Shown in pieces: positions 51,910-60,858 of a stretch of DNA of 64,000 bases (within the stretch, counting starts at the first letter, position 1; every line of letters starts with the position of its first letter). The translations under genes were made by a program, and so were the position numbers. This DNA comes from Pantoea cypripedii. GTDB lineage: Bacteria; Pseudomonadota; Gammaproteobacteria; Enterobacterales; Enterobacteriaceae. The stretch is from positions 1,559,332-1,623,331 of the forward strand of contig NZ_CP024768.1 of assembly GCF_011395035.1 (NCBI RefSeq), given 5' to 3'. Below the pieces are notes generated by a model, which was not told where the DNA came from, searched no databases, and saw only the letters and a program-made list of their open reading frames with translations.

Positions 51910-52167
51910 AGTCAGACTCCAGATTATAAAATGGTGGACTGGATAATAACGATCTTCAGGAATCGGCTTTCGTATTTAAAAGCCTCATATTCAGGATAGA
52001 CGGCATTTGCTGGATGAAAAGATGGTACTGAAAAAAATAGTTGTTACGATATATAACCCTTTGCTGTGGTGGTAAAAATAAATTCCAATTCAGGACCAGC
52101 CGTTTCGATATAACTCATGTTAGGGATAAGACTATTCAGAGAAAAACTCAGAACCCACCTGAATAAT

Positions 52168-54294
52168 TTATTTCCCCGACGGCCACGTCGCCATATCAAT
52201 CACCCGGTCTGCCGACGCAATAGTAGATGGCCGATGCGCAATCATCACGCGGGTAATATTCAGCGCCCGGATGGCGGCATTTATCCGCGTCTCATTATCC
52301 ACATCGAGGTGACTGGTGGCTTCATCGAGGAACAATACCTGGGGCCGACGATATAATGCGCGGGCGATCAGCAGCCGCTGCTTTTGTCCCCCGGACAGGC
52401 TGCTACCCAGCTCACTGATCAGCGTCTGATACCCCATTGGCATCGCCAGAATATCGTCATGGATTTGGCTGAGGCTGGCGCACGCTTTGATCCACTCCTC
52501 GTCTGGCTGCGTATCAAACGCGCAGATATTTTCCGCCACGGACCCCGCCAGCAGCGTATCATCCTGCAACACGCAGGCGATACAGGCCTGCCAGTTCGCC
52601 ACGCCACTGGTGCGGATATTGATGCCATTAACATAAATTTCCCCGGCGCTGGGTTTAAGCAGACCGGCCATCATCCTGATCAGCGTGGTTTTTCCTCTGC
52701 CGGAAGGGCCAGTGATTGCCACGCACTCCCCGGCCTCAATCTCAAGATTAACATCGCTGAACAGCAGGGGGCTGAAGGGATCATATTGAAAGGATAGCCC
52801 TTTCACGGCGAGCGCGGCGGGTTCGCCGTGGCTCAGCAACGGATGAACAGGCTCTCCGACGGGCGTTTCTGGCTCGGCCAGCACAATATCCGCCACGCGA
52901 TCTTTATGCAGTGACAGCATGCGCAGCTGGAGCAAGGTTTCCAGCAGACTGGCGGTGCGGTCAGAAAATTGCCCGCGGTAAGTGCTGAACGCGACAAACA
53001 TCCCCAGCGTCATATCTCCGGCGATCACCGCGCTGGCCCCGAGCCACAACAGGGTAATTTGCTGCAACGTGGCAATCAGGGTATTGCCGCCAGAAAACAG
53101 CATTTCATAGCGCGTTTTGCTGATGGTGGCATTGGCGTTTTCTATATTCAGGTTAAGCCAGTGCTGCGCGCGCAGTGCGGGTAATCCCAGCGCTTTGATG
53201 GTGTGAATACCGTAAAGTGATTCCATAAAATGCGAGCCGGAACGGGCACTTCTGACGATTTGCTCCTCCGATGCCTGCCGCCAGGCCCGGTAGGTGCCGA
53301 GCCGGAACAGGCACCACAGCAGCGTGAAGGCCAGCACCACCCATAACAATGACCCGCCATACAGCAACATCATGATCATCAAGCCAATGGTCATGATGCC
53401 GTCCATAATACCGCTCACCACATTGCTGGTCAGGGTGGTTTGCAATGTCTCCAGAGACGTAAAGCGCGACTGAACATCCCCCAGTTTGCGTTTTTCAAAC
53501 CATTCGGTGGGCAGAGCGAGCAGGTGATCAAACAACCGCGCTTTTCCCTGCACACTGATCAGCGTACTCATCACCAGCGATGTCCAGCCGCGTAGCGCAC
53601 TGACGGCGGTGCGTAACAGCACAAAAAACAATAACCCCAGGCAAATCAGCGTCAGTAAACCGATATCACTGGCCGGAATGGCATGGTCCAGCACCATTTG
53701 CATCCCGACAGGTAACAACAGGCTGGCGGATTCCACCAGGATGGAGAAGCAAAACAATTTGACGAGGGTGGTGCCCAAACCCGCAATGCGTCCCGTCAGT
53801 GACCAGAGGGAAAGCCGGGGACGGGGGGCGGCGCTTTGTGGCACATCGCCTGTCGGCCACAGCTCCAGCGCCACGCCGGTAAAATGCAGGGAGACTTCCT
53901 GCATCCCGAGCACGCGATAACCGGCTGCCGGATCATGAATCACCACACGATTACGACGCACCGCGACCAGGACCACAAAATGGTTTAAATCCCAGTGCAG
54001 AATGCAGGGCAGCTTGAGCGCGCGCAGATTATCCATTTCCAGACGCAACGCCCGCGACTTCATGCCCGCGACCGCCGCAGTATCGATCACTGTGCGCAGC
54101 GTGGCACCCCGCGAGGAGATGCCCGAATGCTGACGTAAAAACCGCAGGTCGGCGGGCAATCGATACCAGCTGGCGATCATCGCGAGGCATGCCAGTCCGC
54201 ACTCAGCGGCTTCAGTTTGCAGGATCACCGGCATGCGACGACGCAGGTTGATATGCAGACGGGAGAACAACTCCCTCATTTCACCGTTGGTCAC
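52168..54294 (-). CDS. Peptidase-containing ABC exporter, CvaB-like
   Basis: 708 residues. N-terminal C39 peptidase (about 15-140) with Q26, C32 (TEAAECGLACL), H105 (LNHFVVLV) and D121 (HDPAAG) intact, so it should cleave double-glycine leaders. Six-helix membrane domain (about 165-450), then an ATPase with Walker A GPSGRGKTT, signature LSGGQKQR and Walker B VLFLDEATSHLD. Resembles CvaB of colicin V (microcin V) along its whole length (HDPA, ALPTEWFEKRKLGDVQSRF, MPMGYQTLISELG). Overlaps the fusion-protein gene by 14 bases, so both are made together. It should process and export the downstream peptide with TolC. Confidence 0.94.
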   Translation of the reverse strand: MTNGEMRELFSRLHINLRRRMPVILQTEAAECGLACLAMIASWYRLPADLRFLRQHSGISSRGATLRTVIDTAAVAGMKSRALRLEMDNLRALKLPCILHWDLNHFVVLVAVRRNRVVIHDPAAGYRVLGMQEVSLHFTGVALELWPTGDVPQSAAPRPRLSLWSLTGRIAGLGTTLVKLFCFSILVESASLLLPVGMQMVLDHAIPASDIGLLTLICLGLLFFVLLRTAVSALRGWTSLVMSTLISVQGKARLFDHLLALPTEWFEKRKLGDVQSRFTSLETLQTTLTSNVVSGIMDGIMTIGLMIMMLLYGGSLLWVVLAFTLLWCLFRLGTYRAWRQASEEQIVRSARSGSHFMESLYGIHTIKALGLPALRAQHWLNLNIENANATISKTRYEMLFSGGNTLIATLQQITLLWLGASAVIAGDMTLGMFVAFSTYRGQFSDRTASLLETLLQLRMLSLHKDRVADIVLAEPETPVGEPVHPLLSHGEPAALAVKGLSFQYDPFSPLLFSDVNLEIEAGECVAITGPSGRGKTTLIRMMAGLLKPSAGEIYVNGINIRTSGVANWQACIACVLQDDTLLAGSVAENICAFDTQPDEEWIKACASLSQIHDDILAMPMGYQTLISELGSSLSGGQKQRLLIARALYRRPQVLFLDEATSHLDVDNETRINAAIRALNITRVMIAHRPSTIASADRVIDMATWPSGK

Positions 54295-55567
54295 TGACAG
54301 GCCCCGTTATGCTGTTTTTCAGGAAGTAATAGGGAGACAGCATCCACTGATACAGCGGACGCTTTTCGAGGAAGACCGTGGCCTGCAACTGCATACCGCT
54401 GGCCAGCGGTAGATTTTCGCCCTGCCAGCGCAAACCCCGCTGATTCAGGGCCACACTGGCTTTGAACCATGCGCCTGCCAGCTGCCCGTTTGCTAAGCGG
54501 GGCGCGCTGCCGTAGCTGTTGAGTTCACGCAGCGGCACTGGCGCGGCGGACACGGACAGCACCTTGCCCGGAAACTGGCCATATTTTTCCGCTGGATACG
54601 CGGCATAGCTGATGTTTATCGTGTCGCCCGGTTTGATATAGGGCACGCTGTCGTTGGGGAGCCAGATAACGAGGCTCGGGGTGTCGTCTCCGGCAGGCAC
54701 CAGCTGCGCCAGGCTATCGCCGTCACTGACCATCTGTCCTGCCGTCACGCTCAGCGATGAGATGCGTCCTGCGGCGGGGGCGGTTATCAGGCGTTCGCTA
54801 CCGGCATCGGCTTCCGCCAGCTGACGAGCGATGTCGGCCTGGCGAATGTGGTACTGCGCCAGCTGCCCATCAAAATCGGCGGCACGAGTGACCTGCTGGC
54901 TGAGCAGGTCGGCGATCTGCATATCCTGCTGTACCCGCTGAGAATTCAGGCTGTGCCACACGCTAAGCTGTTGGTAAAAAAGATAACGTTGATTGTTTTG
55001 CTGGTCGGTGGTGATCAATCCCTTGCGGATAAAGCGGCTATAGTCGTTCATGCTGCTGCGCATCACGTCAAGCCCCTCCGTGGCCGAGTCCACCATCTTC
55101 TGGGTTTGCTGCCGGGCGTTGCGTAACTGGTCAAGCTGCTGCTGAACGGTGGTGAGCGTCGCGCGGCGGTTTTGCTCCAGCTGACGCACCATATCGTCCA
55201 TTTGTTGCTGCTGTTTTATCAGCAACGCCCGTGTGGTCGCGCTGAGATTACCGGAGGGAGAGACACGGCTGATGTCCAGCGCATACAGAGGGGTACCGGC
55301 GCTGACCAGCTGGCCGGTGGAGACCAGCAGACGGGAAACCACCCCCTGCTGCGGTGCAAACAGGTTAATGGTGTGCGGCCAGGTGATGACTTCACCGCTG
55401 ACAGTGGCCCGTCGCGTATAACTTCCCAGCCAGAGGAAAAGCAGTAAGCTGGCGAGCAACACTGAGGTGACGAGTAACGTTATCCAGACCGGCCAGCCGG
55501 TTAACAGCAGAACAGGTCCGGCGTAGCGTGACTGTAAATGATCGCTGACTTCCTTGCGAAAAAGCAT
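54281..55567 (-). CDS. HlyD-family membrane fusion protein, CvaA-like
   Basis: 428 residues from the ATG at 55567, which matches the CvaA start (MLFRKEVSDH); the frame reaches 55600 but that ATG has no better ribosome site. One membrane helix (about 27-49), VSGEVITWPHTINLFAPQQG lipoyl half, long coiled-coil hairpin (about 115-260), second lipoyl/beta-barrel half with VTAGQMVSDGDSLAQLVP, and the CvaA-type end FLEKRPLYQWMLSPYYFLKN. Bridges the ABC exporter to TolC. First gene of the export operon, just after the mfd terminator. Confidence 0.93.
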   Translation of the reverse strand: MLFRKEVSDHLQSRYAGPVLLLTGWPVWITLLVTSVLLASLLLFLWLGSYTRRATVSGEVITWPHTINLFAPQQGVVSRLLVSTGQLVSAGTPLYALDISRVSPSGNLSATTRALLIKQQQQMDDMVRQLEQNRRATLTTVQQQLDQLRNARQQTQKMVDSATEGLDVMRSSMNDYSRFIRKGLITTDQQNNQRYLFYQQLSVWHSLNSQRVQQDMQIADLLSQQVTRAADFDGQLAQYHIRQADIARQLAEADAGSERLITAPAAGRISSLSVTAGQMVSDGDSLAQLVPAGDDTPSLVIWLPNDSVPYIKPGDTINISYAAYPAEKYGQFPGKVLSVSAAPVPLRELNSYGSAPRLANGQLAGAWFKASVALNQRGLRWQGENLPLASGMQLQATVFLEKRPLYQWMLSPYYFLKNSITGPVSDQR

Positions 55568-55636
55568 AAACCCACTCTGGTAAAAAATGGACTCATGCAA
55601 AGATAGTCAGGAACCGAATAATTATCCACCGCAGGG

Positions 55637-55662
55637 AAAAACGGCGCGATAAATCGCGCCGT
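55637..55662 (-). terminator. mfd terminator
   Basis: On the minus strand ACGGCGCGAT-TT-ATCGCGCCGT followed by TTTTCCC. It lies 18 bases past mfd and separates it from the microcin-type export operon. Confidence 0.85.
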
Positions 55663-55680
55663 TACGTCACAGAAAGGTGT

Positions 55681-58600
55681 TTACACGCGATGATGCGCCA
55701 GATCGCCAACGAATTTTTGCACCCAGTCCATACGCGACTTACGCTCGGCTAAATCGCGGGTGAATTTCAGGCGCGTTGGACCATCGAGTTTCCACTGTTT
55801 GGGGTCTTTTTGCAGCAGGCCAATCAACCAGCCGGGATCGACATGATTTTGCGGGGCGAACTCAAAGAAGCCGCCTTTCTCGCTGGCCTCAATGCGCCGT
55901 ACCCCCAACTCGCGCGCCACTAAACGCAGTGCGGCGATATCCAGCAGGTTGCGTGCCGCATCCGGCAAGGTGCCGAAGCGATCAATCATCTCAACTTTCA
56001 GCTCGGCCAGTTCGCCGTCATCTCCGGCGCTGGCGATACGTTTGTACAAGGACAGGCGGGTATTCACATCGGGGATGAAGTCATCCGGCAGCAAGGCGGG
56101 CATACGCATCTCGATCTCCGTCTGGTTGCTGGTAAGATCTTCCAGCGACGGCTCGCGTCCGGCCTTCAGCGCATCAACCGCGCTTTCCAGCAGCTCCATA
56201 TACAGCGTGAAGCCGATGGTTTCCATCTGGCCGCTCTGGTCTTCACCCAGAAGCTCACCGGCACCACGGATCTCCAGATCGTGGGTCGCCAGGGCAAAAC
56301 CGGCCCCCAAATCTTCCAGTGAGGCGATGGCTTCCAGTCGCTTCTGCGCATCGGTGGTCATGGCTTTGGGATGTGGCGTCAGCAGCCAGGCATAAGCCTG
56401 ATGGTGCGAACGACCCACACGGCCACGCAGCTGGTGCAGCTGGGCCAGGCCAAAATGGTCGGCGCGTTCGATGATGATGGTATTGGCGCTTGGCACGTCG
56501 ATACCGGTCTCGATGATGGTGGTACACACCAGCACGTTAAAACGCTGGTGGTGGAAATCATTCATCACCCGTTCCAGGTCGCGCTCACGCATCTGACCAT
56601 GACCAATGGCAATACGCGCTTCCGGCACCAGTTCCGCCAGCCGCTGGGCAGCTTTTTCAATGTTTTCAACATCGTTGAACAGGTAATAAACCTGGCCGCC
56701 ACGCAGCACTTCACGCAGAATCGCTTCACGCACCACCAGGCTGTCGTATTCACGCACAAAGGTTTTCACCGCCAGGCGTCGCGCCGGTGGCGTCGCGATA
56801 ATCGACAAATCGCGCATGCCGCTCATCGCCATATTCAGGGTACGCGGGATTGGGGTGGCGGTGAGGGTCAGAATATCGACATCGGAACGCATCGCTTTGA
56901 TACGCTCCTTATGGCGCACACCGAAACGGTGTTCTTCATCGACGATCAACAGACCAAGATCGTGCCATTTCAGGTCGCTCATCAACAGCTTATGGGTGCC
57001 GATCAGAATATCCACTTTGCCTTCAGACGCCTGTTCGAGGATCTGATTTTGTTCTTTAGCGCTGCGGAAGCGTGACAACATCTCGATACGCACCGGCCAG
57101 TTAGCGAAGCGGTCACGGAAGTTGTCGTAATGCTGCTGCGCCAGCAGGGTGGTGGGCACCAGCACGGCCACCTGCTTGCCGTTTTCCACCGCCAGAAACG
57201 CGGCGCGCATCGCCACTTCCGTTTTACCAAAGCCAACATCACCACATACCAGACGATCCATCGCCAGCGGCTGGCACATATCGCTCAGCACCGCATTGAT
57301 GGCCTGCGCCTGATCTGGCGTGGTTTCAAACGGAAAACCTTCACAGAACAGCTGATATTGATCGCGGTCGTGCTTAAAGGCATAACCGGTTTTGGCGGCG
57401 CGCTGCGCGTAGATATCCAGCAATTCAGCCGCCACGTCGCGTACTTTTTCCGCCGCTTTCTGACGCGCCCGTGACCAGGCATCGCTGCCCAGTTTGTGCA
57501 GCGGCGCGTTCTCATCGGCACCCCCGGCATAGCGGCTGATCAGATGCAGTGATGACACCGGTACATAAAGTTTGGCGTCACCGGCGTAGGAGAGCATCAG
57601 GTATTCCGCTTCGATACCACCCGCTTCAAGGGTGGTCAGGCCGATATAGCGTCCAACACCGTGTTCCAGATGCACCACCGGCTGGCCGGGATGCAACTCC
57701 GCCAGGTTGCGGATCAGCACATCAGGGTTGATGGTGCGACGATTATCCTGACGGCGGCGGCTGACGCGCTCGCCCAGCAGATCGCTTTCGCAGATAAAAG
57801 CCAGCTGGCGTTCGCTATCGATAAAGCCACGCTCGCTGGCACCAATCATCAGGCTGTGCGCGTGCTGGCTGGCGTCCGCCAGGCGGTTAATCGGCTGTGG
57901 GCGCAGTTTTATGCGCGCCAGCAATTCCTGCAGACTTTCGCGGCGGCCTTCACTTTCCACCGAAAATACCACCGGACCGGAAAATTGTTCAAGGAACTGA
58001 CGCAGCAGGTCGAGCGGCGCTTTGGCCTGCGCCTGCACTGTCAATTCCGGCAGCGGCTGATAGCCGAGGTTGGTGTTAGCGGCTTTTTCCGGCAGCGTGT
58101 CGCTGCTTAACTGGATACGCGGCCAGGCTTTTAACTCACCCAGTAAGGCATCCGGGCGCAGCCACAGCGCCACCGGCTCCAGCAACGGACGCATTGGGTC
58201 GATACGGCGATTTTCGAAGCGGGCATTGACGTCCTGCCAGAAGCGTTGTGCGCTGCTTTCCAGGTCACCACTATTGATAATCAGCGTGTTAGCGGGCAGG
58301 TAGCTAAAGAGCGTTGACAGTAATTGCTCGAAAAACAGCGGTTGCCAGTACTCGATCCCGGCGGGCAGGGTGCCTTTGCTGACCTGCTGATAAACGTGTT
58401 CCGGTTCGCGACGCACATCAAAGGTTTCGCGCCAGCGGCTGCGGAACTGTTCAATGGCGGCTTTATCGGTAGGAAATTCATGCGCCGGTAGCAGATTGAT
58501 GGCGTCGACGGCTTCCAGCGTGCGCTGCGTATCGACATCAAACAGACGCAGGCTGTCGATCTCGTCATCAAAAAAATCAATGCGATAGGGCTGATCGCTG

Positions 58601-59124
58601 CCCATGGGGAACAGGTCGAGCAGCGCGCCGCGCGTGGCGTATTCACCGTGCTCCATCACCTGATCAACATGGCGGTAACCGGCCTGCTCCAGCTGGTCGC
58701 GCAGGGCATCACGCGATAGCTGCTGGCCTTGTTGCATCACCAGCGCGTGGCCGTGTAAAAAGCTGTGCGGGCAAACGCGTTGCATCAACGTATTCACTGG
58801 CATGATGAGCATGCCATGCGTCAGCGTCGGTAATTGGTATAAGGTGGAAAGGCGGGCGGAGATAATATCCTGATGGGGCGAGAAGCTGTCGTAGGGCAGC
58901 GTTTCCCAGTCGGCGAGGTTACTGACCGGCAGATCGGTGAACTGGCGAATCTCCTCCTGCAGACGCAGGGCAGATTGCATATCCGGGGTAATCATCAGCA
59001 CCGGACCTTGATGGCGTTCGGTGATGCTGGCACACTCCACCGCCTGAGCGGCACCTGGCAGTTGACCGAGTTGACGATGGTCACCGGCTTTCGCTGGCAG
59101 GGTATAACGACTCTGTTCGGACAT
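55681..59124 (-). CDS. mfd: Transcription-repair coupling factor Mfd
   Basis: 1147 residues from the ATG at 59124 (E. coli 1148; frame open to 59190). UvrB-like module (about 1-340), RNA polymerase interaction domain (about 475-550, HLEHGVGRYIGL), RecG-like translocase with Walker A CGDVGFGKTE, DEEHRFG and TATPIPRTL, and C-terminal TRCF domain. Removes stalled RNA polymerase and recruits UvrA. In E. coli it follows ldtC; here the microcin-like cluster lies beyond its 3' end. Confidence 0.97.
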   Translation of the reverse strand: MSEQSRYTLPAKAGDHRQLGQLPGAAQAVECASITERHQGPVLMITPDMQSALRLQEEIRQFTDLPVSNLADWETLPYDSFSPHQDIISARLSTLYQLPTLTHGMLIMPVNTLMQRVCPHSFLHGHALVMQQGQQLSRDALRDQLEQAGYRHVDQVMEHGEYATRGALLDLFPMGSDQPYRIDFFDDEIDSLRLFDVDTQRTLEAVDAINLLPAHEFPTDKAAIEQFRSRWRETFDVRREPEHVYQQVSKGTLPAGIEYWQPLFFEQLLSTLFSYLPANTLIINSGDLESSAQRFWQDVNARFENRRIDPMRPLLEPVALWLRPDALLGELKAWPRIQLSSDTLPEKAANTNLGYQPLPELTVQAQAKAPLDLLRQFLEQFSGPVVFSVESEGRRESLQELLARIKLRPQPINRLADASQHAHSLMIGASERGFIDSERQLAFICESDLLGERVSRRRQDNRRTINPDVLIRNLAELHPGQPVVHLEHGVGRYIGLTTLEAGGIEAEYLMLSYAGDAKLYVPVSSLHLISRYAGGADENAPLHKLGSDAWSRARQKAAEKVRDVAAELLDIYAQRAAKTGYAFKHDRDQYQLFCEGFPFETTPDQAQAINAVLSDMCQPLAMDRLVCGDVGFGKTEVAMRAAFLAVENGKQVAVLVPTTLLAQQHYDNFRDRFANWPVRIEMLSRFRSAKEQNQILEQASEGKVDILIGTHKLLMSDLKWHDLGLLIVDEEHRFGVRHKERIKAMRSDVDILTLTATPIPRTLNMAMSGMRDLSIIATPPARRLAVKTFVREYDSLVVREAILREVLRGGQVYYLFNDVENIEKAAQRLAELVPEARIAIGHGQMRERDLERVMNDFHHQRFNVLVCTTIIETGIDVPSANTIIIERADHFGLAQLHQLRGRVGRSHHQAYAWLLTPHPKAMTTDAQKRLEAIASLEDLGAGFALATHDLEIRGAGELLGEDQSGQMETIGFTLYMELLESAVDALKAGREPSLEDLTSNQTEIEMRMPALLPDDFIPDVNTRLSLYKRIASAGDDGELAELKVEMIDRFGTLPDAARNLLDIAALRLVARELGVRRIEASEKGGFFEFAPQNHVDPGWLIGLLQKDPKQWKLDGPTRLKFTRDLAERKSRMDWVQKFVGDLAHHRV

Positions 59125-59217
59125 GGGGTCTCGACATTCTCTCCTTTTATTCCAGGGCGTCATCATTCCATAATCCGCCCTGAGGATCACCTGTCGCGGT
59201 GCTTTTTTCCGGTTGTG

Positions 59218-59427
59218 TTACTTAATCGATTGCTGTGTATAGTGCATACGCGGGCGGTCAACGTTGGCCCAGGAGAGTTCCTGTTCCAGATGGTAACTGT
59301 GGTTACCATCGTCCCATTTTACGTAATACCCCGTCGGCGCATCTCCCTGTTCAAAAACGTTAACAACCTCGCCTTTTATCTCTCCCGATTTGTGTTTCAC
59401 AATACTGCCTTTGGGAAATTTGAACAT
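59218..59427 (-). CDS. Small SH3-like protein of unknown function
   Basis: 69 residues with a strong AGGAGA 7 bases before the ATG. Sequence pattern FPKGSIVKHKSGEIKGEVVN...GYYVKWDDGNHSYHLEQEL is a short beta-barrel (SH3/KOW/YodC-like) with an aspartate-glycine turn. No signal peptide, one domain. Lies between mfd and lolC where E. coli has ycfT or nothing similar. Role not known; the fold fits nucleic-acid or protein binding. The 231-base gap to lolC holds no other supported gene. Confidence 0.72.
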   Translation of the reverse strand: MFKFPKGSIVKHKSGEIKGEVVNVFEQGDAPTGYYVKWDDGNHSYHLEQELSWANVDRPRMHYTQQSIK

Positions 59428-59658
59428 GGTGTTCTCCTGCGCAATAAAACGTTACTACATCTTTGAGTCTACCCCAGCGAACGCTTAATAAACGTACAAT
59501 TAACGTCATTGCTTTGTCACTTTTTTGTGCATTGAGCGGCTATGCGACGTATTTTGACGCAACTTTGCCGCAGACTCAGAGGGTTAGAGGTTTCATAAAG
59601 CAGGCGGCTCCTTTATCATCCCTGTACTTATTTTCAGGCTACTGCCAAGACGGATCTC

Positions 59659-60858
59659 ATGTATCAACCAGTCGCGTTATTCATCGGCCTGCGCTACATG
59701 CGTGGACGTGCTTCAGACCGCTTCGGTCGCTTCGTCTCCTGGCTCTCGACCATCGGCATCACGCTGGGCGTGCTGGCGCTGGTGACGGTGCTGTCGGTGA
59801 TGAACGGCTTCGAGCGTGAGCTGGAAGGCAATATCCTTGGCCTGATGCCGCAGGCGCTGGTTACCAGCGACAAAGGCAGCATCAATCCGCAACAGCTGAC
59901 GCCGCAAAGCCTCAATCTCCAGGGCGTGACGCGCATTGCGCCGCTCACCACGGCGGACGTGGTGTTGCAGAGCGCCCACAGCGTCTCCGTCGCGGTGATG
60001 CTCGGCATCAATCCGGATGAGAAAGATCCGCTCACCCCGTATCTGGTCAATACCCAGCAGAGCGTGCTCCAGCCAGGACAATATAACGTTATCCTCGGTG
60101 AGCAGCTGGCGGGACAACTGGGGGTTAAGCGCGGCGATCAATTACGCCTGATGGTGCCTTCTGTCAGCCAGTTCACCCCGGTTGGCCGCGTTCCCAGCCA
60201 GCGTATTTTTACCGTTGCGGGCACCTACGCCGCCAACAGCGAGGTGGACGGCTACCAGATCCTCGTCAACCAACAGGATGCCTCACGCGTGATGCGTTAT
60301 CCGCTCGGCAATATCACCGGTTGGCGTTTGTGGCTGGATAAACCCCTCAACGTGGATGCGCTGAGCCAGCAGAAGCTGGCCGATGGGCTGGTATGGAAAG
60401 ACTGGCGTGAGCGCAAAGGTGACCTGTTCCAGGCGGTACGCATGGAGAAAAATATGATGGGGCTGCTGCTCAGTCTGATCATCGCCGTCGCCGCGTTTAA
60501 CATCATCACTTCGCTCGGGCTGCTGATTATGGAAAAGCAGGCCGAAGTGGCTATTCTGCAAACCCAGGGCTTAACCCGCCGTCAGATCGTGGCGGTGTTT
60601 ATGGTGCAGGGGGCCAGCGCGGGCATTATCGGGGCGCTGCTCGGCACGCTGCTCGGGGTGCTACTCGCCAGCCAGTTAAATCATTTGCTACCGGTGATTG
60701 GCCTGTTCCTTGATGGTGCCGCGCTGCCGGTAGATATCAATGTCTGGCAGGTGGTCACCATTGCGCTGGTGTCGATGGCTGTCGCGCTGCTTTCCACTCT
60801 TTATCCGTCATGGCGCGCTGCCGCCGTTCAACCCGCTGAGGCTTTACGTTATGAGTAA
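59659..60858 (+). CDS. lolC: Lipoprotein-releasing ABC transporter permease LolC
   Basis: 399 residues, four membrane helices and a large periplasmic domain (about 45-265). N terminus QPVALFIGLRYMRGRASDRF and the TM1 motif ITLGVLALVTVLSVMNGFER match LolC. Part of LolCDE, which lifts outer-membrane lipoproteins from the inner membrane to LolA. Overlaps lolD by 8 bases. Confidence 0.96.
   Translation: MYQPVALFIGLRYMRGRASDRFGRFVSWLSTIGITLGVLALVTVLSVMNGFERELEGNILGLMPQALVTSDKGSINPQQLTPQSLNLQGVTRIAPLTTADVVLQSAHSVSVAVMLGINPDEKDPLTPYLVNTQQSVLQPGQYNVILGEQLAGQLGVKRGDQLRLMVPSVSQFTPVGRVPSQRIFTVAGTYAANSEVDGYQILVNQQDASRVMRYPLGNITGWRLWLDKPLNVDALSQQKLADGLVWKDWRERKGDLFQAVRMEKNMMGLLLSLIIAVAAFNIITSLGLLIMEKQAEVAILQTQGLTRRQIVAVFMVQGASAGIIGALLGTLLGVLLASQLNHLLPVIGLFLDGAALPVDINVWQVVTIALVSMAVALLSTLYPSWRAAAVQPAEALRYE

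Noticed and set aside
51686..51946. Plus-strand frame of 86 codons across the microcin-like peptide gene
   Set aside because: It is the exact antisense of the peptide gene. Its Pro/Arg/Val-rich product mirrors Gly/Thr codons, and it has no ribosome site.
51939..51960. Possible Fur box before the peptide gene (GATAAT followed by AACGAT)
   Set aside because: Only about 12 of 19 positions fit the Fur consensus, mostly in one hexamer. Too weak to call, though microcins are often iron-regulated.
59463..59819. Plus-strand frame of 118 codons upstream of and into lolC
   Set aside because: Overlaps the lolC start in another frame, has no ribosome site, and its second half is lolC sequence read out of frame.
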